The notes beneath the pieces are model-generated. The model saw only the letters and a program-made list of their open reading frames with translations. It searched no databases and was not told the origin of the DNA. This document shows, piece after piece, positions 8,004 to 17,296 of a DNA stretch of 64,000 nt. The position numbers were made by a program, and so were the translations under genes. The DNA is from Phocaeicola_A sp964444735 (lineage in GTDB: Bacteria; Bacteroidota; Bacteroidia; Bacteroidales; Bacteroidaceae). How positions within the stretch are numbered: the stretch's first letter is position 1; each line of letters opens with the position of its first letter. The stretch covers positions 52,919 to 116,918 of the forward strand of contig CAYUIJ010000001.1 of NCBI GenBank assembly GCA_964444735.1. Direction: 5' to 3'.

Positions 8004-10169
8004 TTACCGGGCATTGGCCAGTGTGAAGTCAAGTTGTTTCTTTTCGAGGCTGGCACGGGCGACTTTTATCTTTACCTGGTCGCCCAATGAATAAGTTTTG
8101 TGCCGTTTGCGTCCTACCAGACGGTAGTTCTTTTCGTCAAACTCGAAGCAGTCTTCGCACAAATCATACATGGATATCAGGCCTTCGCATTTGTTTTCAT
8201 TGATTTCTACATAAATACCCCATTCGGTGATTCCGCTGATGGTTCCGTCGAACACCTGTCCGAGATGTTCGCTCATGAATTCCACCTGTTTATATTTGAT
8301 GCTTGAGCGTTCAGCACTGACGGCTGTCTGTTCCATTTCAGAACAATGTTCGCACATGTCTTCATATTTGGCCTGCTGCACCGTGTGTCCACCGGCCAGA
8401 TAGCGTGTGAGCAGACGGTGTACCATCAGGTCAGGATAGCGCCGGATAGGCGATGTGAAGTGAGTATAGAACTCAAACGCCAGTCCATAGTGCCCGATAT
8501 TGAAAATACTGTAGCGCGCTTTTTGCATGGAGCGGAGTGAAACCGTTTCTATCAGGTTCTGTTCTTTCTTGCCGTGTACATCGTTCAGCAAGCGGTTGAG
8601 CGACTGCGATATGTCTTTCTTCGAACCGGATGTTTTCAACTTGTATCCGAACTTCGCAATAAAGTTCTTCAGGTCTTCCAGTTTTTTCGGATCAGGGAGG
8701 TCATGAATACGGTAAGGGAACACTTTGGGTTTGGCTCCGCCTTTCACTTTGCCTATCCGTTCGGCTACTGTTCTGTTGGCCAGCAGCATGAATTCTTCAA
8801 TCAGCTTGTGGGCGTCTTTTTGTTCTTTGAGGTAAATGCCGAGTGGGTAGCCGGTAGATTCTTCTATTTCGAACTTCACTTCCGTACGTTCAAAGTTGAT
8901 GGCACCGTTGTCTATTCGTTCCTGACGGAGAATCTTGGCCATATTGTTTAGCATCTGGAGTTCTTTCACATATTCTCCATGTCCGCTTTCAAGAATTTCC
9001 TGCACTTCATCGTAGGTGAAGCGGCGGTTGCTCTTTATAACGGTATGTGCTATATGTGAATTCTTCACTTTGCCCTTTTCATTCATTTCGAATATCACGG
9101 AGTAAGTGAGCTTCTCCTCATCCGGACGCAACGAACAGATGAAGTTGCACAGCCTTTCGGGCAGCATCGGGATGGTGCGGTCTACCAGATAAATGGATGT
9201 GGCGCGTTTGAACGCTTCCTTGTCAATGGCGTTTCCTTCTTTTACATAGTGGCTTACATCGGCGATGTGTATGCCCACTTCCCACTTGTCGTCTTGCAGT
9301 TTGCGGATAGAGAGGGCATCGTCAAAGTCTTTGGCGTCTTTGGGGTCAATGGTAAATGTCAGTACATCGCGGAAGTCTTCGCGGTTGCTTATCTCTTCGG
9401 CCGGGATCCCGGCCGGAATCAGGTTGGCAGCCCTTTCCACACTTTCGGGATATATGTACGGCAGTCCGTATTCTGCCAGAATCGCGTGCATTTCAGTGGT
9501 GTTCTCTCCGGCTTTGCCCAATACGTCAGTTACCTCGCCAATGGGATTCTTGGCGTCTTCGGGCCATTCGATAACCTTTACAACCACTTTGTCTCCGTTT
9601 TTGGCATTTTTCAGTCTGTTTTTCGGGATGAAGATATCATTGGCAAGTGTTCTGCTTTCAGTGAGCAGGAAAGCGTAGTTCTCATTGATTTTGATTTTTC
9701 CGACGAAGGTATCGTTTGTGTGCTGCAGTATTTCAATGACTTCACCTTCACGTTCATGGTTTCTACGTTTGGCAAAGAGGGCTACGCGCACCTTGTCATT
9801 GTTCATGGCATGCGCCGAGTTGCGTTCGGCGATGAATACTGCGTGACTTCCGTCTTCGGGAAGGAGAGAGTTCTTTCCATTGGCAGTTCGCTGGAAGGTT
9901 CCTGTAATAATCTGGCCGAGATTCTTCAGCTTATATGTGTTCTTTTCCGGCTCGCAGATAAACTCATCAAGAATCAAGTCTTGAATAATGTCTAAACAGA
10001 GCATCTTCAAGGGGTGTGTGTTAAGTTTTAATTCGGAATAGATTCCTTTGATGCTGATTAATTCATCCGATTTCAACAGAAACAAGTCGGTCAGTTTTTT
10101 GACCAATTGCTTTTTGGTCATTCGCTTGCCTCCCTTTTTTTCTTTCTTTTCTTTTTTCCCTTTTCCCAT
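8004..10169 (-). CDS. rnr: Ribonuclease R
   Basis: A 3'-to-5' processive exoribonuclease of the RNB family that degrades structured RNA. With the ATG at 10169 it has 721 residues: a Lys-rich N-terminus, a winged-helix/cold-shock region, the RNB catalytic domain with DPKDAKDFDDALSI (about 275-288) supplying the metal-binding Asp residues, the FTSPIRRYPDLMVHR motif, and a C-terminal S1 domain. An in-frame TTG three codons upstream is possible but less likely. It is divergent from the epimerase gene and convergent with the thioredoxin-fold gene. Confidence 0.96.
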   Translation of the reverse strand: MGKGKKEKKEKKGGKRMTKKQLVKKLTDLFLLKSDELISIKGIYSELKLNTHPLKMLCLDIIQDLILDEFICEPEKNTYKLKNLGQIITGTFQRTANGKNSLLPEDGSHAVFIAERNSAHAMNNDKVRVALFAKRRNHEREGEVIEILQHTNDTFVGKIKINENYAFLLTESRTLANDIFIPKNRLKNAKNGDKVVVKVIEWPEDAKNPIGEVTDVLGKAGENTTEMHAILAEYGLPYIYPESVERAANLIPAGIPAEEISNREDFRDVLTFTIDPKDAKDFDDALSIRKLQDDKWEVGIHIADVSHYVKEGNAIDKEAFKRATSIYLVDRTIPMLPERLCNFICSLRPDEEKLTYSVIFEMNEKGKVKNSHIAHTVIKSNRRFTYDEVQEILESGHGEYVKELQMLNNMAKILRQERIDNGAINFERTEVKFEIEESTGYPLGIYLKEQKDAHKLIEEFMLLANRTVAERIGKVKGGAKPKVFPYRIHDLPDPKKLEDLKNFIAKFGYKLKTSGSKKDISQSLNRLLNDVHGKKEQNLIETVSLRSMQKARYSIFNIGHYGLAFEFYTHFTSPIRRYPDLMVHRLLTRYLAGGHTVQQAKYEDMCEHCSEMEQTAVSAERSSIKYKQVEFMSEHLGQVFDGTISGITEWGIYVEINENKCEGLISMYDLCEDCFEFDEKNYRLVGRKRHKTYSLGDQVKIKVARASLEKKQLDFTLANAR

Positions 10170-10261
10170 AGATCTCAATTAAAAAACGCGGTTATGTTAC
10201 AAAGAAAATGAAATTATCTGATAGTTCAATTATAAAAAGCGCATATTTCGGCAAGATATAG

Positions 10262-10269
10262 TATATTTG
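10262..10269 (+). promoter_or_regulatory. -7 promoter box of the epimerase/PAP2 operon
   Basis: TATATTTG matches TAnnTTTG. Transcription would begin near 10276, which excludes the in-frame upstream start at 10267 and supports the ATG at 10321. No clear -33 TTTG. Confidence 0.5.
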
Positions 10270-10320
10270 CATTGTTTTTGTAATAAAAATGTATTTAATG
10301 TTATTAAAGTTATTCCTTAT

Positions 10321-11325
10321 ATGAATGTGTTGGTGACAGGTGCCAGTGGCTTTATAGGGAGTTTTCTTGTAGAAGAAGCTATCCGCAGAGGGATGACTGT
10401 CTGGGCGGGGATACGTGCTACGAGCAGTCGTGCTTATTTGCGTGACGAGCATATTCTTTTCGTAACATTAGACCTGGATAAGAGAGGCTTGTTAAGGGAG
10501 CAGCTGCGTGAGCATTGTGACCGTTATGGCAAGTGGGATTATATCATTCACTGTGCCGGTGTGACGAAGTGCCGGAATAAAAATGATTTCGACCGCGTTA
10601 ATTTTGATTCTACCCGTTCTTTTATAGAGTTTCTTACAGAACTCAACATGGTGCCGCGCCTGTTTATATATATCAGTTCACTGAGCGTATATGGTCCGGT
10701 TCATGAAAAAAACTATCAGCTCATTACCGAAAATGACGAGCCGAAGCCCGACACGGCATACGGACTCAGCAAACTTAAATCGGAACGCTATATAAAGTCT
10801 TTGACCGATTTTCCGTATGTCATTTTCAGACCTGCCGGAGTGTACGGGCCTCGTGAACGCGATTATTTCATGATGGCCCGGTTGGTAAAGCGTCATCTGA
10901 ATGTATCGGTAGGATTCAAACGGCAGGTCATTACTTTCGTTTATGTAAAAGATCTGGTGCAGGCCGTGTTCCGTGCCATTGACAAAAGCGTGGTGAGGCG
11001 CGGGTATTTTGTAAGTGACGGAAACGCTTATAACAGCCGGGCTTTTTCAGATTTGTTGCAGAAAGAGCTGGGAGTAAAGACAGTGTATCATATAACTTTC
11101 CCTCTGTTTGTATTGAAAACCGTATCGGTAATAGCCGGGTTTGTTTCGGCTTGTATAGGAAAGAGCAGTACGCTTAATCGTGATAAATATAAAATAATGA
11201 AACAACGTAACTGGCAATGTGATATTGCACCGCTGGTCAACGAACTGGGGTTCAAGCCTGAATACGATCTGGCACGTGGAGTAAAGGAGAGTATTGCCTG
11301 GTATAAAAAGGAAAAATGGCTTTAG
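10321..11325 (+). CDS. Extended SDR NAD(P)-dependent epimerase/dehydratase-type protein
   Basis: A 334-residue Rossmann-fold protein. Residues 1-14 carry the nucleotide-binding motif VTGASGFIG; the catalytic set is Ser119/Ser120 (YISSLSVYGP) with YGLSK (Tyr147, Lys151). The C-terminal region has a hydrophobic stretch (about 255-280) that could touch the membrane. The substrate cannot be read from the sequence. The Bacteroides 3-ketosphinganine/ceramide reductases belong to this family, and the coupled PAP2 membrane protein hints at a lipid rather than a sugar-nucleotide substrate, but that is inference. Its 3' end overlaps the PAP2 gene by 10 nt. Confidence 0.85.
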   Translation: MNVLVTGASGFIGSFLVEEAIRRGMTVWAGIRATSSRAYLRDEHILFVTLDLDKRGLLREQLREHCDRYGKWDYIIHCAGVTKCRNKNDFDRVNFDSTRSFIEFLTELNMVPRLFIYISSLSVYGPVHEKNYQLITENDEPKPDTAYGLSKLKSERYIKSLTDFPYVIFRPAGVYGPRERDYFMMARLVKRHLNVSVGFKRQVITFVYVKDLVQAVFRAIDKSVVRRGYFVSDGNAYNSRAFSDLLQKELGVKTVYHITFPLFVLKTVSVIAGFVSACIGKSSTLNRDKYKIMKQRNWQCDIAPLVNELGFKPEYDLARGVKESIAWYKKEKWL

Positions 11326-12299
11326 GTTTATTGAAACGTACGAAAACGAAAAAAGGTTTGTTCCCGATTGAGGTAGTAGGAATAATATATGGTTTGTTTA
11401 CTACCGTACTGATACTGATATTATATCCGCGTATGGATCATCCGGCAGACATGTTGCTGGGACGTGCCGGAATAGTGCTTGTCACATTATTTCTCATGCT
11501 GATATATCAACGGTATTCGTGCAAGCTTACCGGATTTTTGCGTGCAGGTTTCCAATTAGGGCTATTGGCTTACTGGTATTCAGATACTTATGAGTTTAAC
11601 CGTTTGTTCCCTAACCTTGATCATATATTCGCGCGGACCGAGCAGGCTTTGTTCGGTTGCCAGCCAGCCATTGAGTTCGGGCATGCATGTCCTTCCATAT
11701 GGTTCAGCGAGGCGTTCAATATGGGATACTTTGCCTATTATCCGATGATATTCGGTATCATACTGTTCTATTTCTTTGCGCGTTACAAGGAGTTTTACCG
11801 CACATCGTTCGTGATATTGATATCGTTCTTTATCTATTACCTGATTTATATCTTTGTCCCGGTGGCAGGCCCTCAATATTATTTTCCGGCAATAGGGCTT
11901 GAGAATGTCATGTCGGCCGATTTCCGTGCTGTTGGAGATTATTTCAACCATAATACGGAACTGCTTCCCGCGTCATGTGACGCACAAGGATTGTTCTGTA
12001 ACCTGGTAGAGATGTCGCAAGAGGCAGGCGAACGCCCCACAGCGGCTTTTCCCAGTTCGCATGTGGGCATATCGACCATATTGATGATTTTGGCATTTCG
12101 TGCCAATAGCAAGATGTTGGTAATCTGTCTGTTTCCGTTCTATGTGTTGCTTTGCTGTGCTACGGTGTATATTCAGGCTCATTACCTGATTGATGTCATT
12201 GCCGGTTTTGCTTCGGCTTTCGTCATTTATGCGACGGCATCGCTGGTTTACAAATTTTTTATGATTCGTGAGATGGCACTTGCAAAGGCGCATTGTTGA
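11316..12299 (+). CDS. PAP2-family membrane phosphatase or phosphotransferase
   Basis: A 327-residue polytopic protein with about six membrane helices. The PAP2 signature is in the C-terminal third: ERPTAAFPSSH (239-249) and YIQAHYLID (285-293), giving the catalytic His249 and His289 with Asp293. The length and the long N-terminal membrane region resemble inositol phosphorylceramide synthase-like and other lipid phosphotransferase members more than small undecaprenyl-pyrophosphate phosphatases. It is probably an inner-membrane enzyme acting on phospholipid or sphingolipid headgroups. It is translationally coupled to the upstream SDR gene by a 10-nt overlap. Confidence 0.83.
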   Translation: MALGLLKRTKTKKGLFPIEVVGIIYGLFTTVLILILYPRMDHPADMLLGRAGIVLVTLFLMLIYQRYSCKLTGFLRAGFQLGLLAYWYSDTYEFNRLFPNLDHIFARTEQALFGCQPAIEFGHACPSIWFSEAFNMGYFAYYPMIFGIILFYFFARYKEFYRTSFVILISFFIYYLIYIFVPVAGPQYYFPAIGLENVMSADFRAVGDYFNHNTELLPASCDAQGLFCNLVEMSQEAGERPTAAFPSSHVGISTILMILAFRANSKMLVICLFPFYVLLCCATVYIQAHYLIDVIAGFASAFVIYATASLVYKFFMIREMALAKAHC

Positions 12300-12403
12300 G
12301 GCTTGCTATCTTATGTATAAAGTTGTCTGGCGGTTTTTTATGCATCGGTTCTTTGCACCCTTTATTCCGTTTGCCGGTGCCGTGATCCTTTGCATTGGTA
12401 ATA

Positions 12404-13417
12404 TCAGTCTGCAAAAAAGAAATCAACCCTTACTGGCAGATGATCACTATATCCGCCTTTATAATGTGCTCCCAGATACGTTCGAAAGGGTTTTAGCCCG
12501 CCATATCTGGTATCTTTTTCCAATAAAAAAGGAAAAGTCACAATCTCAGTATATCGCGGGGATGTGTGAAGTTTATTCCTTGTATCCAATAAGGTTCCCG
12601 ATACAAGAACATGGTCGAATATTCTCCATAAGCCTTGATATCGGTAAGTTCCCGGTTTACAGCCTGCCACGACATTATAAAGCCTGTGTGGCAGAACAGT
12701 TCCATGAGGGTAAGTCGCGCCAAGTATCTCAGAAATTGACACACTCTCTGGGAAATCATTAAAATCTCCAGTTATCACAATTTGAGGATTCTTACGCACG
12801 GCAAAAACCGAATCATACTGGCATTTAAGTTCTTTTGCCACATGCGCTCTATATGGACGGGTGGCCTTCACCCCTCCGACGCGCGAAGGTAAATGAACTA
12901 TAAAAACATCCAATGTGTCCCCGGTAATTATCTTACCGGATACATGCATGATATCCCGCGTAGGACGCTTCCCCGGCAATGAAACATTAATGTTTCTCTG
13001 TGAGAGGAGTCTGAAACGTCCGGACTGATACAGCAGAGCGACATCGATTCCTCGTTCATCGGATGAGTCAGTCATTACAAAACGGTATCCGCGCCGCTTC
13101 AATGGAGTATACGACATAAGGTCACGCAAAACCTTTTCATTCTCAATCTCACACAATGCTACCAAATCCGGCATTTGTCCCTCATCACCAACGGCCGCAA
13201 TTACTTTCATGAGCCGCTCTAGTTTGGTCCTGTATTTTCCATAATTCCATTTCCGTAAAGCACCCGGCAAAAACTCGTCATCGTTTTTCAAGGAATCATC
13301 CGCACAATCAAACAAATTCTCCACATTATATTCCATCAGTCTGAAACGTGACGTCTGTGCCTGAAGTGACAACGTACAACAGGCTGACAACATTATTGTA
13401 ATGAAAACAGCTTTCAT
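12404..13417 (-). CDS. Secreted endonuclease/exonuclease/phosphatase (EEP) family protein
   Basis: A 337-residue protein with a signal peptide (MKAVFITIMLSACCTLSLQA, cleavage before Q21). EEP-fold motifs appear in order: MEYNVENLFD (28-37), CEIEN, VHLPSR, GDFNDFP and the C-terminal SDHLPV, covering the catalytic Asn, Glu, Asp and His positions. Members include nucleases and sphingomyelinase- or inositol phosphatase-like enzymes; the substrate is undetermined. It lies 82 nt downstream of pepD and may be read from the same transcript. Confidence 0.88.
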   Translation of the reverse strand: MKAVFITIMLSACCTLSLQAQTSRFRLMEYNVENLFDCADDSLKNDDEFLPGALRKWNYGKYRTKLERLMKVIAAVGDEGQMPDLVALCEIENEKVLRDLMSYTPLKRRGYRFVMTDSSDERGIDVALLYQSGRFRLLSQRNINVSLPGKRPTRDIMHVSGKIITGDTLDVFIVHLPSRVGGVKATRPYRAHVAKELKCQYDSVFAVRKNPQIVITGDFNDFPESVSISEILGATYPHGTVLPHRLYNVVAGCKPGTYRYQGLWRIFDHVLVSGTLLDTRNKLHTSPRYTEIVTFPFLLEKDTRYGGLKPFRTYLGAHYKGGYSDHLPVRVDFFFAD

Positions 13418-13499
13418 AAACCGACAGAATAATCTATAAAACGCTCCGGTTCAAAAACTCCAAAGTTTCAAACCGGAACATTAGTTAAAATGTTAAATT

Positions 13500-14960
13500 T
13501 TATTGCTTTACAGGAATCTGTTTCAAGATGGCCAGCAAATGTCTCCAGTATTTGTCTACCGTCAATATAAGCATCCGTTCATCCGGAGAGTGAACTCCGC
13601 GCAATGTAGGACCAAATGAAACCATATCGAGCGAAGGATATTTTTCAAGGAACAGACCGCATTCCAAACCAGCATGAATGGCTTTCACTTTAGGCTCATT
13701 GCCAAACAGCTCTTTATAGGTCCGTACGGCTATGGCAAGAATTTCCGAATGAGTATCGGGTTTCCATCCCGGATAACTTTCACTTGTATCAACCCGTGCG
13801 CCGGCCAGCTCAAATATGGCCTGCATAGTATCAGCCACATTCTTAAGCGCAGACAAAATGGAGCTACGCTGGCTGCTTGTAACAATGATCCTATTGTCAT
13901 GTACCTTTACAGAAGCCAGGTTTGATGAGGTCTCTACCAAGCCCGGAATATCCTGACTCATGGCAAAGACACCATTAAATGCTCCTTGCATTGCACGCAG
14001 GAAGTTGGCGGTAACCTGACGATCAATGGCTTTTTCACAGAATGTCTCAGACTCAAGCCTGAACTTCATGTTTCTTTCGGTTACAGAATATTCGTCTTCA
14101 ACTTCTGCGGTAAAGACATTCCAATCTGCCCGTACATCCTCTTTGTGTTCCATCGAAACAGCGCACAGAGCATACGCCTCACGCGGAATGGCGTTATGCA
14201 GATTCCCGCCTTCAATATTTATCAGGTAGAAATCATATTTCCTGCTTGTCTGATAAAGGAAACGGCACAATACCTTATTGGCATTGGCCCGCATTTTGTT
14301 TATATCGTCACCAGAGTGTCCGCCGGTAAGTCCTTCCAAGGATACCCGGAAACAGAAATAGCCTTCAGGAACAGCCGCTGTTTTGTAATCAAATTCAGCC
14401 AAAGTACGTACACCCCCGGCACATCCTATAAACAACTCACCCTCGTCTTCAGAATCAAGATTCAACAGAATATCTCCGCTCATAAAACCTTTTTCCAAAG
14501 CAAAAGCACCGGTCAGTCCGGTTTCTTCATCTACGGTAAACAGACATTCGATAGGTCCGTGTTCTATATCGTTCGAAGCGAGAATAGCCAGCTCGGTAGC
14601 GACACCAATACCATTGTCCGCTCCCAAAGTAGTACCTTTAGCACGTAGCCATTCTCCGTCAACATAAGTCTCTATGGGATCTTTTTCAAAATCATGTTCG
14701 GTATCTTTGTTTTTTTCGCACACCATGTCAATATGCGACTGCAAAATAACGGTCTTCCTATTTTCATATCCTATTGTCGCAGGCTTTTTTATCAATACAT
14801 TGCCGGCTTTGTCAGACAGTGTCTCTAACTGGTGCGCTTTACCGAATTCTTTCAGATAAGCGATTAGTTTCCCTTCCTTTTTTGAAGGACGAGGTATTTT
14901 GCATATTTCGGCAAAATAGTGAAAAACACATTCAGGTTTCAGGTCTTGTTCTTTTCCCAT
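13500..14960 (-). CDS. pepD: Aminoacyl-histidine dipeptidase (M20 family)
   Basis: A cytosolic metallo-dipeptidase of the PepD/carnosinase type. The 486-residue protein has the M20 metal-binding set: SHIDMV (His76, Asp78), TLGADNG (Asp115), and DEETG with the general base and metal Glu (145-146). The C-terminus carries HAGLECG. The ATG at 14960 is preceded by AAAGGAG at good spacing, which decides the start over a TTG two codons upstream. Length and motif order are standard for the family. Confidence 0.95.
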   Translation of the reverse strand: MGKEQDLKPECVFHYFAEICKIPRPSKKEGKLIAYLKEFGKAHQLETLSDKAGNVLIKKPATIGYENRKTVILQSHIDMVCEKNKDTEHDFEKDPIETYVDGEWLRAKGTTLGADNGIGVATELAILASNDIEHGPIECLFTVDEETGLTGAFALEKGFMSGDILLNLDSEDEGELFIGCAGGVRTLAEFDYKTAAVPEGYFCFRVSLEGLTGGHSGDDINKMRANANKVLCRFLYQTSRKYDFYLINIEGGNLHNAIPREAYALCAVSMEHKEDVRADWNVFTAEVEDEYSVTERNMKFRLESETFCEKAIDRQVTANFLRAMQGAFNGVFAMSQDIPGLVETSSNLASVKVHDNRIIVTSSQRSSILSALKNVADTMQAIFELAGARVDTSESYPGWKPDTHSEILAIAVRTYKELFGNEPKVKAIHAGLECGLFLEKYPSLDMVSFGPTLRGVHSPDERMLILTVDKYWRHLLAILKQIPVKQ

Positions 14961-15079
14961 TTTCAAAAATCTCCTTTCATGATATAGTGTAAAATACTAA
15001 AATTCGTTAAATAAAATCACTTCTAACTCTCTGATTCTCATTTTTTGAAAAAAGACATAGATTAGTGAATGCAAAAATA

Positions 15080-15087
15080 TATCTTTG
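15080..15087 (+). promoter_or_regulatory. -7 promoter box before the small membrane protein gene
   Basis: TATCTTTG matches TAnnTTTG exactly and lies 20 nt upstream of the ATG at 15108. The -33 position has no clear TTTG. Confidence 0.5.
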
Positions 15088-15107
15088 CAATACAAAATTA
15101 AAAAGAA

Positions 15108-15330
15108 ATGCTTGAAACAATACTTACATCCGTGTTAATAGTTGCTATTTGTATGCTATTATTATCTCTGCGGATACTATTTAGGAAAAACGGAAAATTT
15201 CTCAGGCACGCATGTGAGTGGCAATACGGCTTTACGGAAAAAGGGGATGGGTCGTGCGCAGGCGCAAGATGAGGATCCCCGCCTGAAAGACATGCAATTT
15301 CAGGCTTTCCGAATCGGAAAAGGAAAATAA
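15108..15330 (+). pseudogene. Small Bacteroidales membrane protein, broken by a 1-nt frameshift
   Basis: From the ATG at 15108 the frame encodes an N-terminal membrane helix (MLETILTSVLIVAICMLLL then SLRILFRKNGKF), then runs into an unrelated tail and stops at 15271-15273. In the +1 frame, starting at exactly the same point, it continues as SGTHVSGNTALRKKGMGRAQAQDEDPRLKD to a stop at 15330. This is the usual C-terminal half of a conserved small Bacteroidales protein (helix, KxGKFP/S, THxxxN, RxKGI). Removing one C at about 15206 joins the halves. It could be a real mutation, a sequencing error, or less likely a programmed +1 shift. It lies 33 nt upstream of the OmpH-like gene. Confidence 0.65.
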
Positions 15331-15363
15331 ATTATTATACACATAGAACAACTTGAATAAGTT

Positions 15364-15966
15364 ATGAAGAAAAAGAACTTGATTGCGAACGGATTTTTTG
15401 CTCTGGCGGCTATAGCCGTATTCACACAATGTGACAACAACAAAGGGACAACTGCAAATACTGGCAATGTGACTCCCGTTGAAGGTGTTTCCGACATAAA
15501 AATTGCATACGTGGAAATAGACAGCTTGTTGACACAATATGATTTCTGTAAAGACCTCAATGAGACAATGATGAGGAAACAGGAAAATGTCAATGCGACA
15601 TTAAATGAAAAAATGAAAGCTCTGGATTCTGAAGTGCGTGAGTACGAAAGAAAATACAACAATCACGTATTCACTCCGGAAAGAGCTCAGCAAGAGCAGA
15701 CACGTTTGCTGAAAATGCGTCAGGACCTCGAGGCGCAGCATCAACGACTAATGGCTGAATTACAACAGGAAAGTGACAAGAATAACATGCAGTTGCGTGA
15801 TTCTATTAATTCATTCCTAAAAGAATACAACAAAGCTAAAGGTTACAGTCTTATCCTAAGCAATACCGGTGCCGACAATTTGCTATATGCCGATCCTGCC
15901 CTCAACATTACAAAAGAAATTATTGAAGGACTGAATAAACGTTACGTTCCTGCTGAAAGGAAATAA
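15364..15966 (+). CDS. OmpH/Skp-like periplasmic chaperone lipoprotein
   Basis: A 200-residue protein with a lipoprotein signal peptide (lipobox ending at Cys23, AVFTQC). Residues 48-60 (KIAYVEIDSLLTQY) match the OmpH/Skp opening strand. Residues 70-150 are a charged, Gln/Glu/Lys-rich helical region forming the coiled-coil tentacle, and the C-terminal strand region returns to a small beta body (YSLILSNTGADNLLYAD). Skp proteins hold unfolded outer-membrane proteins in the periplasm; lipid-anchored versions are common in Bacteroidales. Confidence 0.87.
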   Translation: MKKKNLIANGFFALAAIAVFTQCDNNKGTTANTGNVTPVEGVSDIKIAYVEIDSLLTQYDFCKDLNETMMRKQENVNATLNEKMKALDSEVREYERKYNNHVFTPERAQQEQTRLLKMRQDLEAQHQRLMAELQQESDKNNMQLRDSINSFLKEYNKAKGYSLILSNTGADNLLYADPALNITKEIIEGLNKRYVPAERK

Positions 15967-16162
15967 TATATTATCCGTCATCGGGAATTGTTTATAGTGA
16001 CTTGACAGTGTCCAGGCTGTCAGATTCCGGTCGCCGCATGCACGGTGCGCGCGGTGTCGGCAAGTGTTCCCGGTATCTGCGGACGGAGTGAGGGAATCCG
16101 TCTGCGGCATGGGGATACGGCCCGTCAGGACTCGGTTTTCCGGTTTCCTGATGTATTTATGT

Positions 16163-16170
16163 TACTTTTG
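16163..16170 (+). promoter_or_regulatory. -7 promoter box of the AI-2E-family gene
   Basis: TACTTTTG matches TAnnTTTG and lies 23 nt upstream of the ATG at 16194. The -33 box is not clear. Confidence 0.5.
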
Positions 16171-16193
16171 TCAGGAAACCAATAAATAAAAAC

Positions 16194-17201
16194 ATGAAAG
16201 AATTATATTGTAAATATTCGCTGATAATACTCATCATCGGACTTGGAATACTCCTTTTCCGGCAGGCGCAGCCGTTCATGAACGGTATACTCGGAGCTGT
16301 CACGCTTTTTTTATTGTTAAGGACTCCCACTTATAGCCTTCAACAGAAAATAAATTCCAGACTTGCGGTCTGGATTGTGACTATAGGTACGGCCATCTTT
16401 ATATTGATTCCTCTGTCACTTTTCAATTGGGCCATCATCAGTCAGTTTACAAACATTCATTTTGACACACAAAGCATTATACAGCAGACCAGACAAGTTA
16501 CCGCAATCATCAAAGAGTATACAGGTTTTGACATTTTGTCAGAAAGGACTCTTGCCTTTGCTGTGTCACAGGCTTCTTCCATAGTGCATTCGGTAATGAA
16601 CAGTGTCGGCGATTTCATCATGAATCTGTGCGTTGCCATCATGTTGTTGTTTTTTATGCTGTATGAAGGGCGCAATATGGAAGCGTACATATCAGCCTTG
16701 CTTCCTTTTACAGAAAAAAACAAAAGAAAAGTATTGAAAAAGATACAGGTTATCGTCCGTTCCAATGCCATAGGCATTCCGTTGTTGGCTGTTATTCAAG
16801 GAACCATATCCTTAGGAGGATATTTGCTTGCAGGAGTCGCTAACCCGTTCTTGGCAGCTATGCTCACGGCTTTTACATCCGTTATTCCCATTGTGGGTAC
16901 GGCCCTGATATGGCTTCCCATTGCAATCTGCTATATGCTGGCGGGTGACTGGATGAATGCGCTTGTTCTGATCGGATACGGAGGATTGATTGTGGCGCAA
17001 TGTGATAATTTTATTCGTTTTATCCTGCAGAAAAAGATGGCCGATACTCATCCTATGATAACTGTTTTCGGGGTAGTTGCCGGTATACCTGTATTTGGTT
17101 TCATGGGTGTCATTTTCGGGCCGCTGATAGTTTCCCTGTTCCTGTTGTTCGTGGAAATGTTCCGCAATGAATACTTGCTTGATGACAATGCTGCTCAATA
17201 G
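16194..17201 (+). CDS. AI-2E family transporter (PerM-like)
   Basis: A 335-residue inner-membrane protein with about seven or eight helices, including the C-terminal pattern typical of the family: SVIPIVGTALIWLPIA, then a hydrophobic helix, then DNFIRFILQKKMADTHPMITVFGVVAG and GVIFGPLI. Some members export autoinducer-2 or act as Na+/H+ antiporters; the role of most is unknown, so the name is only a family label. Confidence 0.88.
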   Translation: MKELYCKYSLIILIIGLGILLFRQAQPFMNGILGAVTLFLLLRTPTYSLQQKINSRLAVWIVTIGTAIFILIPLSLFNWAIISQFTNIHFDTQSIIQQTRQVTAIIKEYTGFDILSERTLAFAVSQASSIVHSVMNSVGDFIMNLCVAIMLLFFMLYEGRNMEAYISALLPFTEKNKRKVLKKIQVIVRSNAIGIPLLAVIQGTISLGGYLLAGVANPFLAAMLTAFTSVIPIVGTALIWLPIAICYMLAGDWMNALVLIGYGGLIVAQCDNFIRFILQKKMADTHPMITVFGVVAGIPVFGFMGVIFGPLIVSLFLLFVEMFRNEYLLDDNAAQ

Positions 17202-17296
17202 AAGGACTTATAGGGCCTGACAAAAGTTCCCCGTCGTGAATCCCCTGTCCGGAAACAGTCGTTTCTGCTTGGATTCATGGTATTCCCGCCTGTTGA

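Noticed and set aside
12268..12762. Plus-strand 164-codon frame after the PAP2 gene
   Set aside because: It lies antisense to the EEP-fold gene, whose motifs are unambiguous, and has no motif or promoter.
17237..17277. TGAATCC/GGATTCA inverted repeat after the AI-2E-family gene, considered as a terminator
   Set aside because: The stem is only 7 bp, the loop is long and there is no T-run.
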